Below, piece after piece: positions 12,701-24,598 of a stretch of 64,000 nt of DNA. The notes under the pieces are model-generated. The model did not search any database, was not told where the DNA came from, and was given only the letters and a program-made list of their open reading frames with translations. The first letter of the stretch is position 1, and each line of letters starts with the position of its first letter. This DNA comes from Puffinus mauretanicus (taxonomy: Eukaryota > Chordata > Aves > Procellariiformes > Procellariidae). Location: positions 124,001 through 188,000 of the forward strand of contig JAJKFH010002269.1 of assembly GCA_023333565.1 (NCBI GenBank), written 5' to 3'. A program made the translations under genes and the position numbers.

Positions 12701-13966
12701 TTTGCAATGCATAACAAGTTAGAATTTATGAGTCACTTAGATAATGCACATTAAACACTTCGATACAATTATAGATCAAGCACATGATTTAGAAGCTTCT
12801 GCACATATTATTTAAAAAAAATGTGGAAAAGACAGAATAAGCACAAAGAAAATTCTTGCAAATGTAGATTAATTCAATGAAGAATGAGATTTAATTAACA
12901 CTGGAGCAATTTACAGGGTTTGCCATTAACTTCAGCAGAAAAGTTGTGACTAGTTATACGAGTACTGTGAATGAAGGCAAAAGAACTAAGAAAGATTAAA
13001 AGAGACAACAGAAGTGTTCAGGAAAGATTAGCTGAGCCAGGCCTCCCTTGCTTTTTATCCAGTGGGACATCTGTAACTGTCTTCCAGTGAAACAGCTTTG
13101 GGACATTAGAGCTAATTTTGCAATTATAGCTTTCTTGTAAATATTTGCTTTAAAATTTCAGTTTTCAAATACTGAGTAGTTTAGTGTACACAATGACATT
13201 GTTATTCTAAGAAAGAAATACGTTTATCAAATTGGTCTAATCTGTTGAATACATGTTTTTAAAAAATTTATTAAATTTAATATTTTTTTCAAGTTTATTT
13301 TTTATATTATAAATTCTTTTATTCACATGCCTCTTCCTTTTGCTCATGTTTTCTTTAGGAATGGTTTTGTGTATCACCTTCCTTCTCCTTTTGGCTATCA
13401 TGACTCTACGTGTAGACAGCAAAATCAAGCACTTTTATTCGATGCATTGTTTATTAAATTCCATGTCATTTTAGTAAGTGAAAACAACCAAGAGAAAATA
13501 CTCTGAATAGTTAGTCCTTCACAGAATTAGTTGCACTCACTCCAGAGGACATTATTGTATCGAATAAATATCGTTTAAAATAGTTTTCTTAAAAAAGTTG
13601 ACTTTAGAACCTGTAGGCATGTCTTGAATATCTGATAATATTCCTGCTTAAGTGAAGGTTTTAAGGGAAGACATAAAGAGGATAAATAAAGAAAAATATG
13701 CATATTTAATATGCAAAAATCACTTCTCAGTGGAAACCAGAGATTGCATGCTATATGGAAATAAGATTTAGCAGATTAAGCGTGTCTTTTTTTTTCCTTC
13801 TTTTGATCCCGGCCAACAAATACACCGGCCAATCTTAACATTGGTTGTCACCTGCCTCATCTCTGTCAGACTAGGATTCAGACTAGAATATGAAGGCTCA
13901 CTTATGACAGGGGTTGTTAAAGGCAACATGCATTTCTAAATTAAATATTAAGTGTGCATATCCTGG

Positions 13967-13971
13967 CTAGT
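13967..13971. repeat. Target-site duplication, left copy (CTAGT)
   Basis: CTAGT lies immediately before the TG of the solo LTR and is matched by CTAGT at 14487-14491. This marks the insertion site of the retrovirus-like element. Confidence 0.9.
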
Positions 13972-14101
13972 TGTCGTGGTTTAACCTGGCAGGCAGCCAA
14001 ATACCATGCAGCTGCTCGTTCACTCCCCCCTCCCTCGGCCGGGTGGGGAGAGAATCGGAAGGGTGAGAGTGAGAAAAACTCGTGGGTTGAGATAAAGACA
14101 G

Positions 14102-14107
14102 TTTAAT
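14102..14107 (-). promoter_or_regulatory. Variant poly(A) signal ATTAAA of the solo LTR
   Basis: ATTAAA on the minus strand is followed by CTGTCTTTATC and a GT/T-containing stretch. Because this LTR has the same orientation as EPHA5, it is a candidate intronic polyadenylation site for the receptor transcript. No direct evidence of use is visible. Confidence 0.5.
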
Positions 14108-14240
14108 AGAACAGAAAAGGGAAAATTATAATAATAATGATAGAATATACAAAATGAGCGATGCACAATGCAATTGCTCACCACCCGCGCTGACCGATAA
14201 CCAAGTAGCAATCGGGACTTCCTGGATCACACCTACCGTT

Positions 14241-14246
14241 CATATA
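14241..14246 (-). promoter_or_regulatory. TATA-like box of the solo LTR (TATATG on the minus strand)
   Basis: TATATG follows CTCAG on the LTR sense strand, just downstream of the CRE. It is one base off the usual TATATAA of related copies as I remember them, so promoter strength is uncertain. Confidence 0.5.
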
Positions 14247-14253
14247 CTGAGCA

Positions 14254-14261
14254 TGACGTCA
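14254..14261 (-). promoter_or_regulatory. Palindromic cAMP response element TGACGTCA in the LTR U3
   Basis: A perfect 8-bp CRE/ATF site lies 7 bp upstream of the TATA-like box on the LTR sense strand. This is the usual place for a core-promoter activator site. The sequence is seen; binding and activity are inferred. Confidence 0.6.
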
Positions 14262-14486
14262 CATGGTATGGAATACCCCATTAGCCAGCTGGGCTGGCTG
14301 TCCTGATTATGTTCCCTCCCATCTTGTGTACCTAGCTCAGTCAGTAGGCACGGGAGCTCTCCTTGGACTAGGAGGGCACTTAGCAACAACTGAAAACATC
14401 ACTGTGTTATCAACATTCTCCTCGTACTAAATCCAAAACACAGCACTAGGAAGAAATGTAACCCTATCCCAGCCGAAACCAGGACA

Positions 14487-14491
14487 CTAGT
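14487..14491. repeat. Target-site duplication, right copy (CTAGT)
   Basis: CTAGT lies immediately after the final CA of the LTR and is identical to 13967-13971. Confidence 0.9.
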
Positions 14492-17400
14492 ATAATGTTT
14501 TCAGAGGGGCAATCTTTATTATTTTTGCATTGGAGACCCAGTACAAATTTTACTATAGCGGGAAAGCATTTAAATATGTAACACAGATATGAAGATAATA
14601 AACAAATGTCTCTCATTGTTAGTCTGGGCAGAAAAAGGTTATTAGAAATATTATCTCGAAGCTAACAGAACTGTAAAATAAATAGATTTATGAAGCTTTA
14701 GAAACTATGTAATTTTTAGTCTGCTCTCAACCTTATTCCAATGTGCACAACTTAATGCCATTATAGCATATAAATGAAAACTATTTCTGATCTGTGAGCC
14801 TAAGGCAAATGCATATGGAAGAGTCACAGAAGTGGAAGGAGAAGGGTTGTTGACTGTAATCAAGAAACTACATTTTAAGAAGCAAATGAATCGGAGCAAC
14901 CTGCTACCAACATAATTGCTTTAAAGACCCCATAGCAAACATCAGCAGAATTGGTTTGTAATTTACCATGTCCTTCATTTTGAACATGCTCCCTAAAGGT
15001 TTGCGTGAAAGTCACGACATCTACAAACAAAATTTGTTTCAGATTGACTAGCTGTGATGAATGTCCTCCTTTACTACCCTTGACCAAAATCACTCCTCTT
15101 GCCAAGAATGCAACAGAAGTCTTCATTTCACTTGTCATATACTGGGAACACCATAATTGTGGTTCGTTTTTTGTTTGGTTGGGTTTTTTTAATGAAATAG
15201 CTTTCAGAAATGTTTAGGTAAACTTTGAAAATAGAAGGTTCCTAATCTAGCTCTGAAGAATTTCGTAAGTCGGTCAATTACCATTTGTGGCAGAGGTTTC
15301 TAATTACTTAAGTCACCAGTTTATATCTGAAATGTCTTGTACCTTACCTTGACTAGAATACTCAATAATGATTCTTCTAACTACATACCATTCATTGTGA
15401 GAGGTTCCAGCTAATTGAAATGTGCCTGATTATCCTAACATGGTTCTTAGCTGAGTGGTGCGCAGATAGCATCAATAAGCTTGTTTGACATTCTTGTTTA
15501 AAATCACCAAAGTTGATGAATAAACATCTCATTCATCATGTGCTGAATGCCCTTCGCAGCTAGTGACTACAATAGGAACAAACAAAATAAAGGTGTATTT
15601 CTTATCCCAGTGCTGTATGCCTACCAATTTATTTATAACGATTATTTTACATTTTTCTCCACAAATGTCCCTTTTACAAATTGAAATAAACTATTATTAT
15701 TAAATATACAATTGTTGCAGCATTTGGACATGGTATTTTAGTGATTACAACTTAAATCAGAAACTTGCTGAAAACGCATGTCACAGACAAATTGCCAGTG
15801 GTTATAAATAATAGTGTGCTATGCAATGAAAGAAACTATTATAAAAGCTGAAAGACCACACTGGTAAGTATATTATGGGAAAAATACTTTCCAGTATTGA
15901 TTAACCTCTTTCCCCTCCTCTCCTCAAACTAGAATTTCATTTTGTTCTCCTCATATTGCGTAACTTGGAGAAACATATCTTAAAGCTATGCACAGGCTGA
16001 CTAGCTTAATGGATAATACTGGTGAACGAGAAAAAGTAAATGGAATCAGGTTGACTTTTGCTGCATTAAAGAAATGGCTGAACATCAATATCTGCCAGCA
16101 GAAAAAGAACATATTTGTTAAAGAAAATTTATAGGGATATAAATCAAGATTGTTTTAAAGGCCATTTTTCACCTATGATTACTGTGTAGTAATCAGGCAT
16201 ATGTGTAAAGAAACATCAGCAAAAAGTACTCTAAATATACAGAGGTGACTAGCAGATGAAAATCTGTGGGTAATAACTGCTGCACAAAGACCTTGCCTCA
16301 AAACTTTGAATTTTGGCAGACCTGAAGAGTGTTCAACAGAATGTTAGTTGAATAAGTCTGAGACTTGAGGTTTAGCATTTTTGCCTTGTGTTTTTCTTTC
16401 CAATATGCATATACATTCACATACTTTAACAGACTGGCCTGAATATTCATTGCATAATGCTGAATACCTTTCTAAAATGTATTGTTTAAATGTATTGTTT
16501 AGAAGTGACTTAAAATAGGCACATCTCAAATGTTTTTTTTTTTTTGTTAGTAATCCCTTTTACTGTCTTCACATCACATTCAGTATGGACATTTACAGAC
16601 TGTCCCTAGCTAGTAATCAACGAGTTAATATTTCTTCTCAAATTTTTCACATAAATAGCACCAGCAGCACTGATCTGCACGGCTCCCATGACAGTACAGG
16701 GTTTGGCAGAACTATCAATACAGCTGTAGGTGTCAGGTAAACAAATGCCATAAATTTCTCATTTATTGTCATCTATGAAAATTTCATGATCTTTCTTTCA
16801 TGTGGCTTGAGCTCTGGCAATGTCTGATGGAGGTTGTTTTGTGACTGTTTCATAACAGGCTTTTATGCAACCTGCTATTCCATTTCGACAATCAGTGATT
16901 AGAAATAGCTGTTCCTTTAGATTTATAAACCATTAACATAAGCAGTTTGGAAGTCGGTTCAAAGGGCTTCATCATGTCATTATGAAAAGAGCAGCTTTCT
17001 TGACTTTAAAGTTACAAAGCACAATCACATCTGTAGAGATTTGAGACTCAGGAAAAAAAAAAAGGAAAGCTGACTTTTGATGGGGATGAAAGTCAGATAC
17101 TACTATGGGAAGCAATTTAGGATGAGTGAACAGGGAATTCCCCCGCCACCCCAATGAGCATGCTGAAACTGTCATCCGCCAGAAGGATTAATCCTGATAA
17201 ACTGTCCTGGTAGTGCCACTGAGACGCTTTTCTGACAGTCGGATGAAGCTCTTAACAACTTACACGTTGTTATTATAATGTTATACGCCATTCATTCATG
17301 GTGATAGGGTCATGTTTATTCCTGGAAGAGACACTGAAATCCTTCCATGCATTCCTCAGTTCCCACAGCTCTAAGAGAGTAATAAGAGGTTGCTGTTGCT

Positions 17401-20400
17401 ACAGACCATCCACACTGGGCTACAAATATGTCTGAGGAGCCACCTGTACTAGGAACAATGAATTTGCTGTAACTTATTTTGAACAAGGAATTAGATGAAA
17501 GGTAATCCCTTTCAGACACTGGCAAGATTTTACCATCAGATTAGGAAACATCTTATCACCTAGGATATATCTGCCAATGGCTCACATAAAATAAAATGTA
17601 TTAGACAAAAGGAATCCTGCCAGATTTGCAGTTTCAGAGTCTGTCTGAAAACCTCAGCTGGTCACAAGCTGCCAACACTAGACACAGAAAAACGAGACAG
17701 GTCTTTAATATAGTGATAGGGTGTGTGCCCCAACAGAGTGAAGTCTCTCATGCCTCAAACTTTGCCCACTGGTAGCAGGACTTTGATGTCACGGAGACCA
17801 GAGTCACTCACAAACTGCAGAACTGAGGAGGGAGAAAATGAGATTTCTGGGATGCAATGGCAGAAGGAGTATTTCTCTAGCGTAAGCTTTCCACCAAGGC
17901 AGGAAGGAGCCCACGAATGGAACGATGCCTGCGAAGCGTCCCACGGCTGGATGATGATTGTAGGGGAGCTCACTGCTGTGGGACTTGCAAGCGAAGGTAA
18001 GCTGGGGGCTGCCAGCATGGAGTCCCACAGGAGGGACATGATGTGGTGAAAATGCAGCCTGGACAATGAGGAAACTACCCAGTCAGAGAAACACTATAGC
18101 TACGGAGTGCCGCTCCTCAGTGATGCAGTTGAAATGGTGGACTGAAATGGAGCAGGCCACTATCTGTCTGTATAATCATGTACTCAGGATATGTCTTATG
18201 ACTCTACTCCCCATCTGCACAGTGCAACATTGAAAAACCCCTCTGTTCTCAAGTAATAGAACTTACGAATGCCCACTGAGTGAATGTGTATGTGGACTAT
18301 TATTTGGAAATAGGAACTACTGTTTTAAGTTCTGTTTTGCTTAATTATTAATTATTTACTACTTTAATTATGTATGAAAAACCTCAAATACTTCTGAATG
18401 TTCTTTAGGCAATGCAGACTCTAAGGCATGCTAAGAAAGTTATATAGTGAGGTGTCTCTTCCTTCCATTAGTCGTAAGAGAAACATAAATTACAATTCAG
18501 CATATAATTCTCTGCTTCTTCACACAATGATTTAAAGTCGATTGAGTACAATTACTTCATACTCAGCATATTTACTGCTGTATAAAACTTTCTCTCTGCC
18601 ATAAACAAAAGGCATCTAAGCACTTTTCTGAACAACAGTATTGTTAAACATTTTTTGATGAGGCTTTTTTTGAAAACATGTTTTACCTTCCAGTTGTTTA
18701 CACATTACTTTGGCAGTGATTTGGGAAAGCACTTAATATGCGCTAATGTTCTTCCTTGAACAGGGACTTTGCTTAAGTGCTTTTCTGAGCAGAATCTCTT
18801 TCTGTTTATCTGTCCATTTATCTGAATTTTGAAGTAGGGATTATTTTGATATCTCAACACATTTTGAAACAAAGCTACACAAGAGTAGCATATAGCTCAC
18901 TTCCCTCATCTTTCCATCTGCAACATCTGTGCTTCCTAACACATCCCTACCCCATCCTTGTTTGCCGCACTTGCTGGACGAGACACAGCATGTGCTGTGG
19001 TCATTCAGGAACCATATATATTCTTTCTTTACTGACTAGCCAATAGAGAGGTTAAGTGGTCGGTCAGCTGGCGTCTCTAGTCCAGTAAGCAAGCCTTACA
19101 TAGCTGAACCTTGCTTTTCGACCTGCAGACCCAACCAACAGCTTGGTGACTGTAAGTGGCCATTTTTCACACTTCTGTTGAGAGAACATGATATCTGTGA
19201 AATCTTTTTCTCTGTTATCGAACTCATGTTGGCTAATGGGTTCACAGTTCTTTATGGTGCCTGACAGACAATGTGACCACAGAAACTTTGTTTCCTTATG
19301 AAGCCTGGGGGGGGGGAAACCAAAGCCATGGATATCGAATTTATGAATATTTGTACAAAATTAATAACTAAAAAAGTCATGAATGCTACCAAATTAATTT
19401 TATATGACTTACTTTAATGTTAGTATTTTTTTTTCAGTATTTGATCAGGTCTGGTAATGCATTAGTCATCAAATCCCAGATAGGTTTGTGGGATGAAGTT
19501 TGCAAAGCCTTTTCAAAGTGTTACTTTCCTTTAGTTACTTCTTGTCATTGTTAGAGCTGAGCAGTGTACTTAATCTTGTTGACGCTGGTGATTGCATGAG
19601 GAGGCAGTTAAGATTTTAATATTAGTTGTGGTAGAGCCCTGTGCATAAAGATGAGCCTTAATCACTTTTGAATTAGTTCACTTCTCCTGTCAGCAAACAT
19701 TCTCCCTCTTTGATGCTCTCAGACTACTCTACTCACTAACTGTCGTACAATACAGTTCTTCAGATTCTATGGGTGCCCACGGTACTCTTCATTGCGTTAC
19801 TTTATTCAGCAAAATGCCAACAGCAATACCTTTTCCCAAAAGAGAGAAAAAACCCTGAAGAACAAGCTAATAATTTTGCATGTTTAAAAAAGAATCTGTT
19901 AATTTCACATAAATCTTCAAAAAGAAAGGGCCACTGGAGGGAAGGAAATCCAATATGCTCAAAGAAAATAAAGTGCTAGCTCCTCAGCTACTGTAAATTA
20001 TTGCAGCTAACAGAATGGTCTGGATTTACAACAGCTGAAGATATTGTTCAATATTCTTAACAAAGATATGACAATTGAAGAAAACAATTTATATATTTAT
20101 AGAGAGGTCTATCACTTCATGCAATGTCTATACCAAAAACATTAAAACAGTATGTATGAAAATATTACATGTAAAAAGGTAGTATGAACATGGGATAAAT
20201 ATGTTGTGTAGGTATAATTTATTACAGATCTAGATCTTTCATATTAGACACACATCAAAAGAGAAAAATTGCTTTAAACCAGTATGTTTGGACTTCTGGT
20301 AATGCAGTCCTTGTACACATTAAGATATTTTTGATTTGTTGGCACGTCACACATACAATATTGGATCTTTGTTTTAGATGAACATGTACACAAACCTGCA

Positions 20401-22774
20401 ACACCATGCAATAAGTACTCTCCATTTCAGTATAATTAAGATTATAAGGAAAGATTGCAACAGTGAGTTTACTGTTTGGGGGTATAGCTAGAAAAAAAAA
20501 TGCAGTATAAAGGCGATTATTTAGTATTTTTGGTAAACATGGCAAAAGCAAAACTATGAATTGTTTACTAATAGCTGGCTAACAATAAAAATAAAAAGGT
20601 CACTAATCCTTTTATATGATAACTTCGATCTGGTTTATAAACATTAATAAAGTCTCCGCAACGCTCTTGAAGCTTTAGTTCTACAGCTTCCTTTTCTGAG
20701 GTTAGATACCCTAGTTTTCCCTGTATCACTTCTTATTTATGACTAAAAGTAACTCACAAAAAATGTTTATTGTCCTCTCAATAACTTCCATCACCAAAAA
20801 CTCCATTAATTTTCATCCCTATTTCCTATGACATTATCTTTCTTTCTTTTACTTCTAAATATATAGTTAACATGCTTATGATTTTATACAACTACACAGT
20901 TTGTAAGCCTACAAAAATGGTTTTATCTTTATAACTACATCTTATAGATGCCTCCAGTTCGTTTATCACAATGCTTTCTCCTGCAAAGCTGTCTTTTTAT
21001 ATCCAAATAAACTGACAGATATTCCGGAAATCTGGTCTTAAATTCTCTGAAGCCCTTCCAACAGCATTTTTAGTAATGTAAGAATTATTATAGGGAATGC
21101 ACGCATCCTACACTCTAGAGTTTACTGTCAGTGTGTCACAAATTATCAAAACATTGGTCTTTTCCCTGTTTTGAGTAAACTGCAGTAAAAGTCTATATCC
21201 TTAAACCAGGAACAGACAACAGCAAAAGAAATTTTTTAAAAGCCCACCACTTAAACACACATCACAAGCTGTGTTCACCCAGCTGTTAGCCAGTTTAAAA
21301 ACAAACCATATCTCTGGTGACCTCCACATGGTTGGTGACTTGCATTTAGTACCATGTAACAAAACATCTAAAAATAAGCATACGTAGGGGTAGTTTCTGG
21401 CACCGCATTTTTTCCCTTTAATTAGAAAGGAAAAGAGAGATACAGGTTTGCAACATGATACGTAAACTAAGAGCTTAAGGCAATGGCAATTCTCAGTGCA
21501 AGGCATATACCATTAGGCATCTTATATAATTAGCTCTTCTTTGCCATCATCACATGAACGGTGAGTGAGTAGTTTTTGTGCTTTTTCTATCCATTTTCCT
21601 GAATATTATTAGTATTACCATTGTCATTATCATCATCATCATCATCGCAGCAAGCTGTTAATTTTTATATGCCCAAAGGCAAACAAGTCATTACTTACTC
21701 ATCAACAAAACTACTTGTCCCAGATACACAGGTATGCAGATTTTTGCTAGGCTGATCAATGAAAGAACCCAGAGCCTTCCTACAAGTGGAATATAAAAGG
21801 ATCCTCCTGAACATTAGCACTTTTACTAAATACTGTCATATTATCAAAGGTCTTCTACTCAAAACCGTAGTTTTGCCAGTTCAGTTCCTGTTCTACATTA
21901 AACACTTCAGCTACAGTTGCAATGTCACTGCACAGAAGGTGAAAAACATTTCTGGAACAAATGTCAGCAAGGGATAATTTTGAAATAACCTTCTCATCTA
22001 CAGTAACACAAGCCAGAAGATAACACTGCTATACAGGTTACTTTGTTGGTAACTTGTCATGCTGTTTCCTGGCATAGTAAGTATTTCTAAAGATGGAAGA
22101 GGAAAAAGTTGCAGAAATAAACAAAAATATAGAGCTCTTTTAGTTTCCCATGTTTCTCATAAAGGTCAGCCTTGGACATGAATTTGAACTGAAATGGGGG
22201 GAAGAAAAAGCTCAAAAAAAAATGCAAAGTGGACAATTAAAGAAACAAAAAAATCTATTAGAATACTTCACCTAAGGAAATGGCTCATACAGATGTTGAA
22301 ATATCTTACAGGGAAGCGTGCTGTGTTAGTACTATGAAACATGGATACTAAAGGAAGTGAGTTCACTTTCATTTCACCTTTGAATTGTGAAATTGCAATA
22401 GATAACCTGTGGTGTTTTACTCTTTCAAAACGGAAGTCGTAAGGAAAGACTTGGAAAAGCACAGACGCAGGCTCCAGTTCTGATGAACCACTGATACAGT
22501 TAGTCCCAGGTAGTTAAAGCTTGCACTTAATTTTAAACAGGAAGATATGTTCCTCCTACACAGTACACCCCTGTGTATTGGGGTCAAGGTCCAACTGCCA
22601 AAAGCATTTAATGCCCTCATCAGCAGAAGCTGGAAGTCCTCACCAAAGGCACTTAAAAATGTGTAACAATCTGCAAATCATCCTAACTTCTGACCCAGAC
22701 TTCTAAGAAACAATACGATCCCCCTAATAAGTGCATAGATGATAGGGGCACAGTAACAGACATGCAGTGCTGGG
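14492..22774 (-). other. EPHA5: EPHA5 intron 5 (part, proximal to exon 5): no gene seen
   Basis: AT-rich intron, with a slightly GC-richer block at 17720-18070 in which a plus-strand frame (17723-18049) and two minus-strand frames are open. That block also has an AAG/GTAAGC donor-like motif near 17997, but no homology I recognise. An (ATC)n run is at 21627-21646. I saw nothing else that supports a gene or a young transposon. Confidence 0.6.
21627..21646. repeat. (ATC)n trinucleotide microsatellite
   Basis: A short run of ATC triplets (atcatcatcatcatc) is directly visible after an imperfect ATTATT start. Confidence 0.8.
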
Positions 22775-22780
22775 ACTTAC
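22775..22780 (-). other. EPHA5: Splice donor of EPHA5 exon 5
   Basis: The minus strand reads CAAGATG/GTAAGT, a consensus donor. It leaves a single G as phase 1 remainder, as expected for the Eph exon 5/6 junction. Confidence 0.9.
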
Positions 22781-23116
22781 CATCTTGGTCTGTGGTAACC
22801 GTGATAGCTGTGAACTGCTTGGGAGCGAAACTCAGCTCTGAGACCCCATTTGTGGCTTCTATTTCAAAGGTGTAGTTCACGTGTGACACAAAGTCAAGCA
22901 CTGTCACAGAGGAGTTGATGAGACCTGTGTGCCTGGGGATGAAACGGATACCTCCCCCACAAATCTCACACTGGCTGGCGTCTGACCCACATTTCTTACA
23001 GATGACACTGTAAGTGAGATCTTTTCTTCCTCCGGTGTCACTCGGGGGGCTCCATTCCAACATCAGAGCTGTTTCATTAATGTTAAAAATCACATTCCTC
23101 GGAGCAGAAGGTGGCC
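22781..23116 (-). CDS. EPHA5: EPHA5 exon 5 (partial CDS): first fibronectin type III repeat
   Basis: This minus-strand exon follows a strong acceptor (CTTCTCTGCAG) and ends at ATG/GTAAGT. It encodes 111 whole residues plus a split Arg at the start and a split Gly at the end. The 336-bp length with phase 1/1 borders is exactly that of Eph exon 5. Landmarks of the first Eph FN3 domain are PPSAPRN (1-7), LEWSPPSDTGGRKDLTYS (19-36) with the conserved Trp at 21, four cysteines at 39, 42, 49 and 52 (CKKC...CEIC), RFIPRHTGL (57-65), HVNYTFEIEATNGVS (78-92) and TAITVTTDQD (102-111). Possible N-glycosylation sites are NET (13), NSS (67) and NYT (80). The DTGGRKDLTYSVICKKCG stretch and the RHTGLINSSV stretch favour EPHA5 over EPHA3, EPHA4 and EPHA7. 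The frame is open with no lesion, so the exon looks functional. The open frame runs on past the donor into intron, which is not coding. Confidence 0.93.
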
Positions 23117-23136
23117 CTGCAGAGAAGGAGGGGAAA
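23117..23136 (-). other. EPHA5: Splice acceptor of EPHA5 exon 5
   Basis: A pyrimidine tract (CCCTCCTTCTCTGCAG on the minus strand) lies directly before the first exon bases GGCCACC. It is a strong acceptor with no competing AG in the tract. Confidence 0.9.
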
Positions 23137-24004
23137 GCCTGTTAAGCGACAAGTTGTCTATTTTGGATAAAAAAAAAACATGAAAAAACGTATTAGTCTT
23201 AAGGCAATTATTTGCAAATAGAAGCTAAAAGAGTTACGTTTCAATAGCAAATGCAATGGAAAAATTAAAAATTATCTAAACACTTACAATCCCTGAAAAT
23301 TAAGCAGGAATAATAAATAGGTGAGATCATAAAAAGCTGAATAAGCTAAATAAATTAGAATTAATTCAGAAGTAATTTAAGGCAACATAAAAATGACTTG
23401 GGAATGTCAAACCCAGACTTGATAACACAAATTTGCACTACATATCTCTTGATCTTGTGGGATATTGGGGTAGAGCTTTAACCACAAAATTTATTTCCTT
23501 ATTTTATGTCCAGTAATAAGTCTAGTAGGCTTTTCTGATACTTATAATTTTTGATGTTTTATAAGAGTTAAATTGAATAATAAATAACAGCTTTGGAATA
23601 ACTACAAGAGGTAAAATTGTTTGTATTAGTTCTGCAGTGCCAGATATTTTTTCTATCCTTCACTGCTTATCCCCAGGGATTTCTTTGCTGCTGTTCATTA
23701 ACAGAGGTAGGTGGCAACAGGTCAAGACTATTAGGCATGAGAGACAGTTTACAAGTTTTTTCTTGCCCACCTGGCACCTCATCAGCATCAGTATAACAGT
23801 GAAGACATCAACCTTGCAAGCTAAAGATCTAAAAGGATGGCCGCAAAGCAGGAGAAAAAATAATTCTTGAAGACTATGGGGAGGGATGCAAAGATAGTAG
23901 CAGCAGGCAGAGTATAGGAAAGCTCTCAGCTAGCAAGCAGGTAGTAAAGCTCTCTGTGTACTGTCAGATGAACCACGAGTGACCATTTCCCATGGATCCC
24001 ACAA
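23137..24004 (-). other. EPHA5: EPHA5 intron 4, proximal to exon 5: no gene seen
   Basis: AT-rich intron between the exon 5 acceptor and the CR1 fragment. It has A-rich runs and a 77-codon plus-strand chance frame at 23637-23870 with no family resemblance. Confidence 0.6.
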
Positions 24005-24598
24005 TAGAATCGAATCATAGAATCATTCAGGTTAGAAAAGATCTTTAAGAACATCAAGTCCAACTGTTAACCTAGCACTGTCAAGTCCACCACTACACCA
24101 TGTCCCTAAGCACCACATCTACACGTCTTTTAAACACCTCCAGGGATGGCGACTCAACCATTTCCCTGGGCAGCCTGTTCCAATGCTTCACAACCCTTCT
24201 GGTGAAGAAATTTTCCCTAATATCCAATCCAACCTCCCCTGGCACAACTTGAGGCCATTTCCTCTTGTCCTATTGCTTGTTACTCAGGAGAAGAGACCGA
24301 CACCCACCTCGCTACCACCTCCTTCCAGGTAGTTGTAGAGCACCAAAAGGTCTCCCCTCAGCCTCCTTTTCTCCAGACTGAACAACTCCAGTTCCCTCAG
24401 CCGCCCCTCATAAGACTTGTGCTCCAGAACCTTCACCAGCTTCGTTGCCCTTCTCTGGACACGCTCCAGCACCTCAATGTCCTTCTTGTAGGGAGGGGCC
24501 CAAAACCAAACACAGTATTTGAGGTGCAGTCTCACCAGTGCTGAGTACAGGGGGACGGTCCTAATCCTGCTGGCCACACTATTTCTGATACAAAATAG
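24005..24598 (-). mobile_element. CR1 LINE, 5'-truncated, minus orientation
   Basis: Read on the minus strand this is the 3' end of a chicken-repeat-1 LINE. The frame at 24577-24284 encodes a decayed C-terminal part of the ORF2 reverse transcriptase, with motifs [20 protein letters not shown] and [20 protein letters not shown] and then [20 protein letters not shown]. The remaining ORF2 tail and short 3' untranslated region follow (AACAGGCTGCCCAGGG is visible). The copy ends in ATTCTATGATTCGATTCTAT, the degenerate 8-bp tail repeat typical of CR1. It lacks the endonuclease and most of the reverse transcriptase and is interrupted by stops, so it cannot move. It lies in intron 4 in the same orientation as EPHA5. 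Confidence 0.93.
24284..24577 (-). pseudogene. CR1 ORF2 fragment (reverse transcriptase C-terminal region, decayed)
   Basis: A 97-codon open stretch within the CR1 copy encodes the conserved region just after the reverse transcriptase core of CR1 ORF2, marked by [19 protein letters not shown] and [11 protein letters not shown]. An intact ORF2 is far longer and codes for endonuclease plus reverse transcriptase. The frame stops after GVGLFS, where functional copies read on, so this is a relic. The starting Met is not a true start. Confidence 0.9.

Larger units (their letters stand above)
5280..13966 (-). other. EPHA5: EPHA5 intron 5 (part): no gene seen
   Basis: AT-rich intron. It contains a (TATG)n-type run at 5805-5842, a purine-rich stretch at about 5930-6440 that leaves a 128-codon chance frame open on the minus strand, a C18 homopolymer at 8428-8445, and an exact 33-bp tandem duplication at 9687-9752. 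I recognised no exon, non-coding RNA or young transposon. The remaining short frames show no family resemblance. Confidence 0.6.
13972..14486 (-). mobile_element. Solo LTR of an avian endogenous retrovirus, minus orientation
   Basis: A 515-bp element begins TGTCGTGGTT and ends CCAGGACA on the plus strand, with TG/CA termini and the direct repeat CTAGT on both sides. On the minus strand it reads as an LTR: it starts TGTCCTGGTTTCGGCTGGG, then has a TGACGTCA palindrome (14261-14254), a TATATG box (14246-14241), a T-rich ATT-repeat stretch, an ATTAAA poly(A) signal (14107-14102) and a GC-rich end. I recognise this as an LTR type that is common in bird genomes. No internal retroviral region is present, so it is a solo LTR left by recombination between two LTRs. 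It lies in intron 5 in the same orientation as EPHA5. The 5-bp duplication fits ERVL-like or some ERV1-like integrases better than the 6-bp pattern of avian ERVK/ALV. Confidence 0.88.

Noticed and set aside
14020..14211. 63-codon minus-strand frame within the solo LTR
   Set aside because: It lies across the R/U5-like region of the LTR, which is non-coding.
1..22774. Search for the next EPHA5 exon (second FN3, about 125 bp)
   Set aside because: I read the minus strand for the expected conserved KDW...SW and YE-KYYEK-type motifs flanked by AG/GT and found no convincing match. A profile search should confirm that it lies left of the window.
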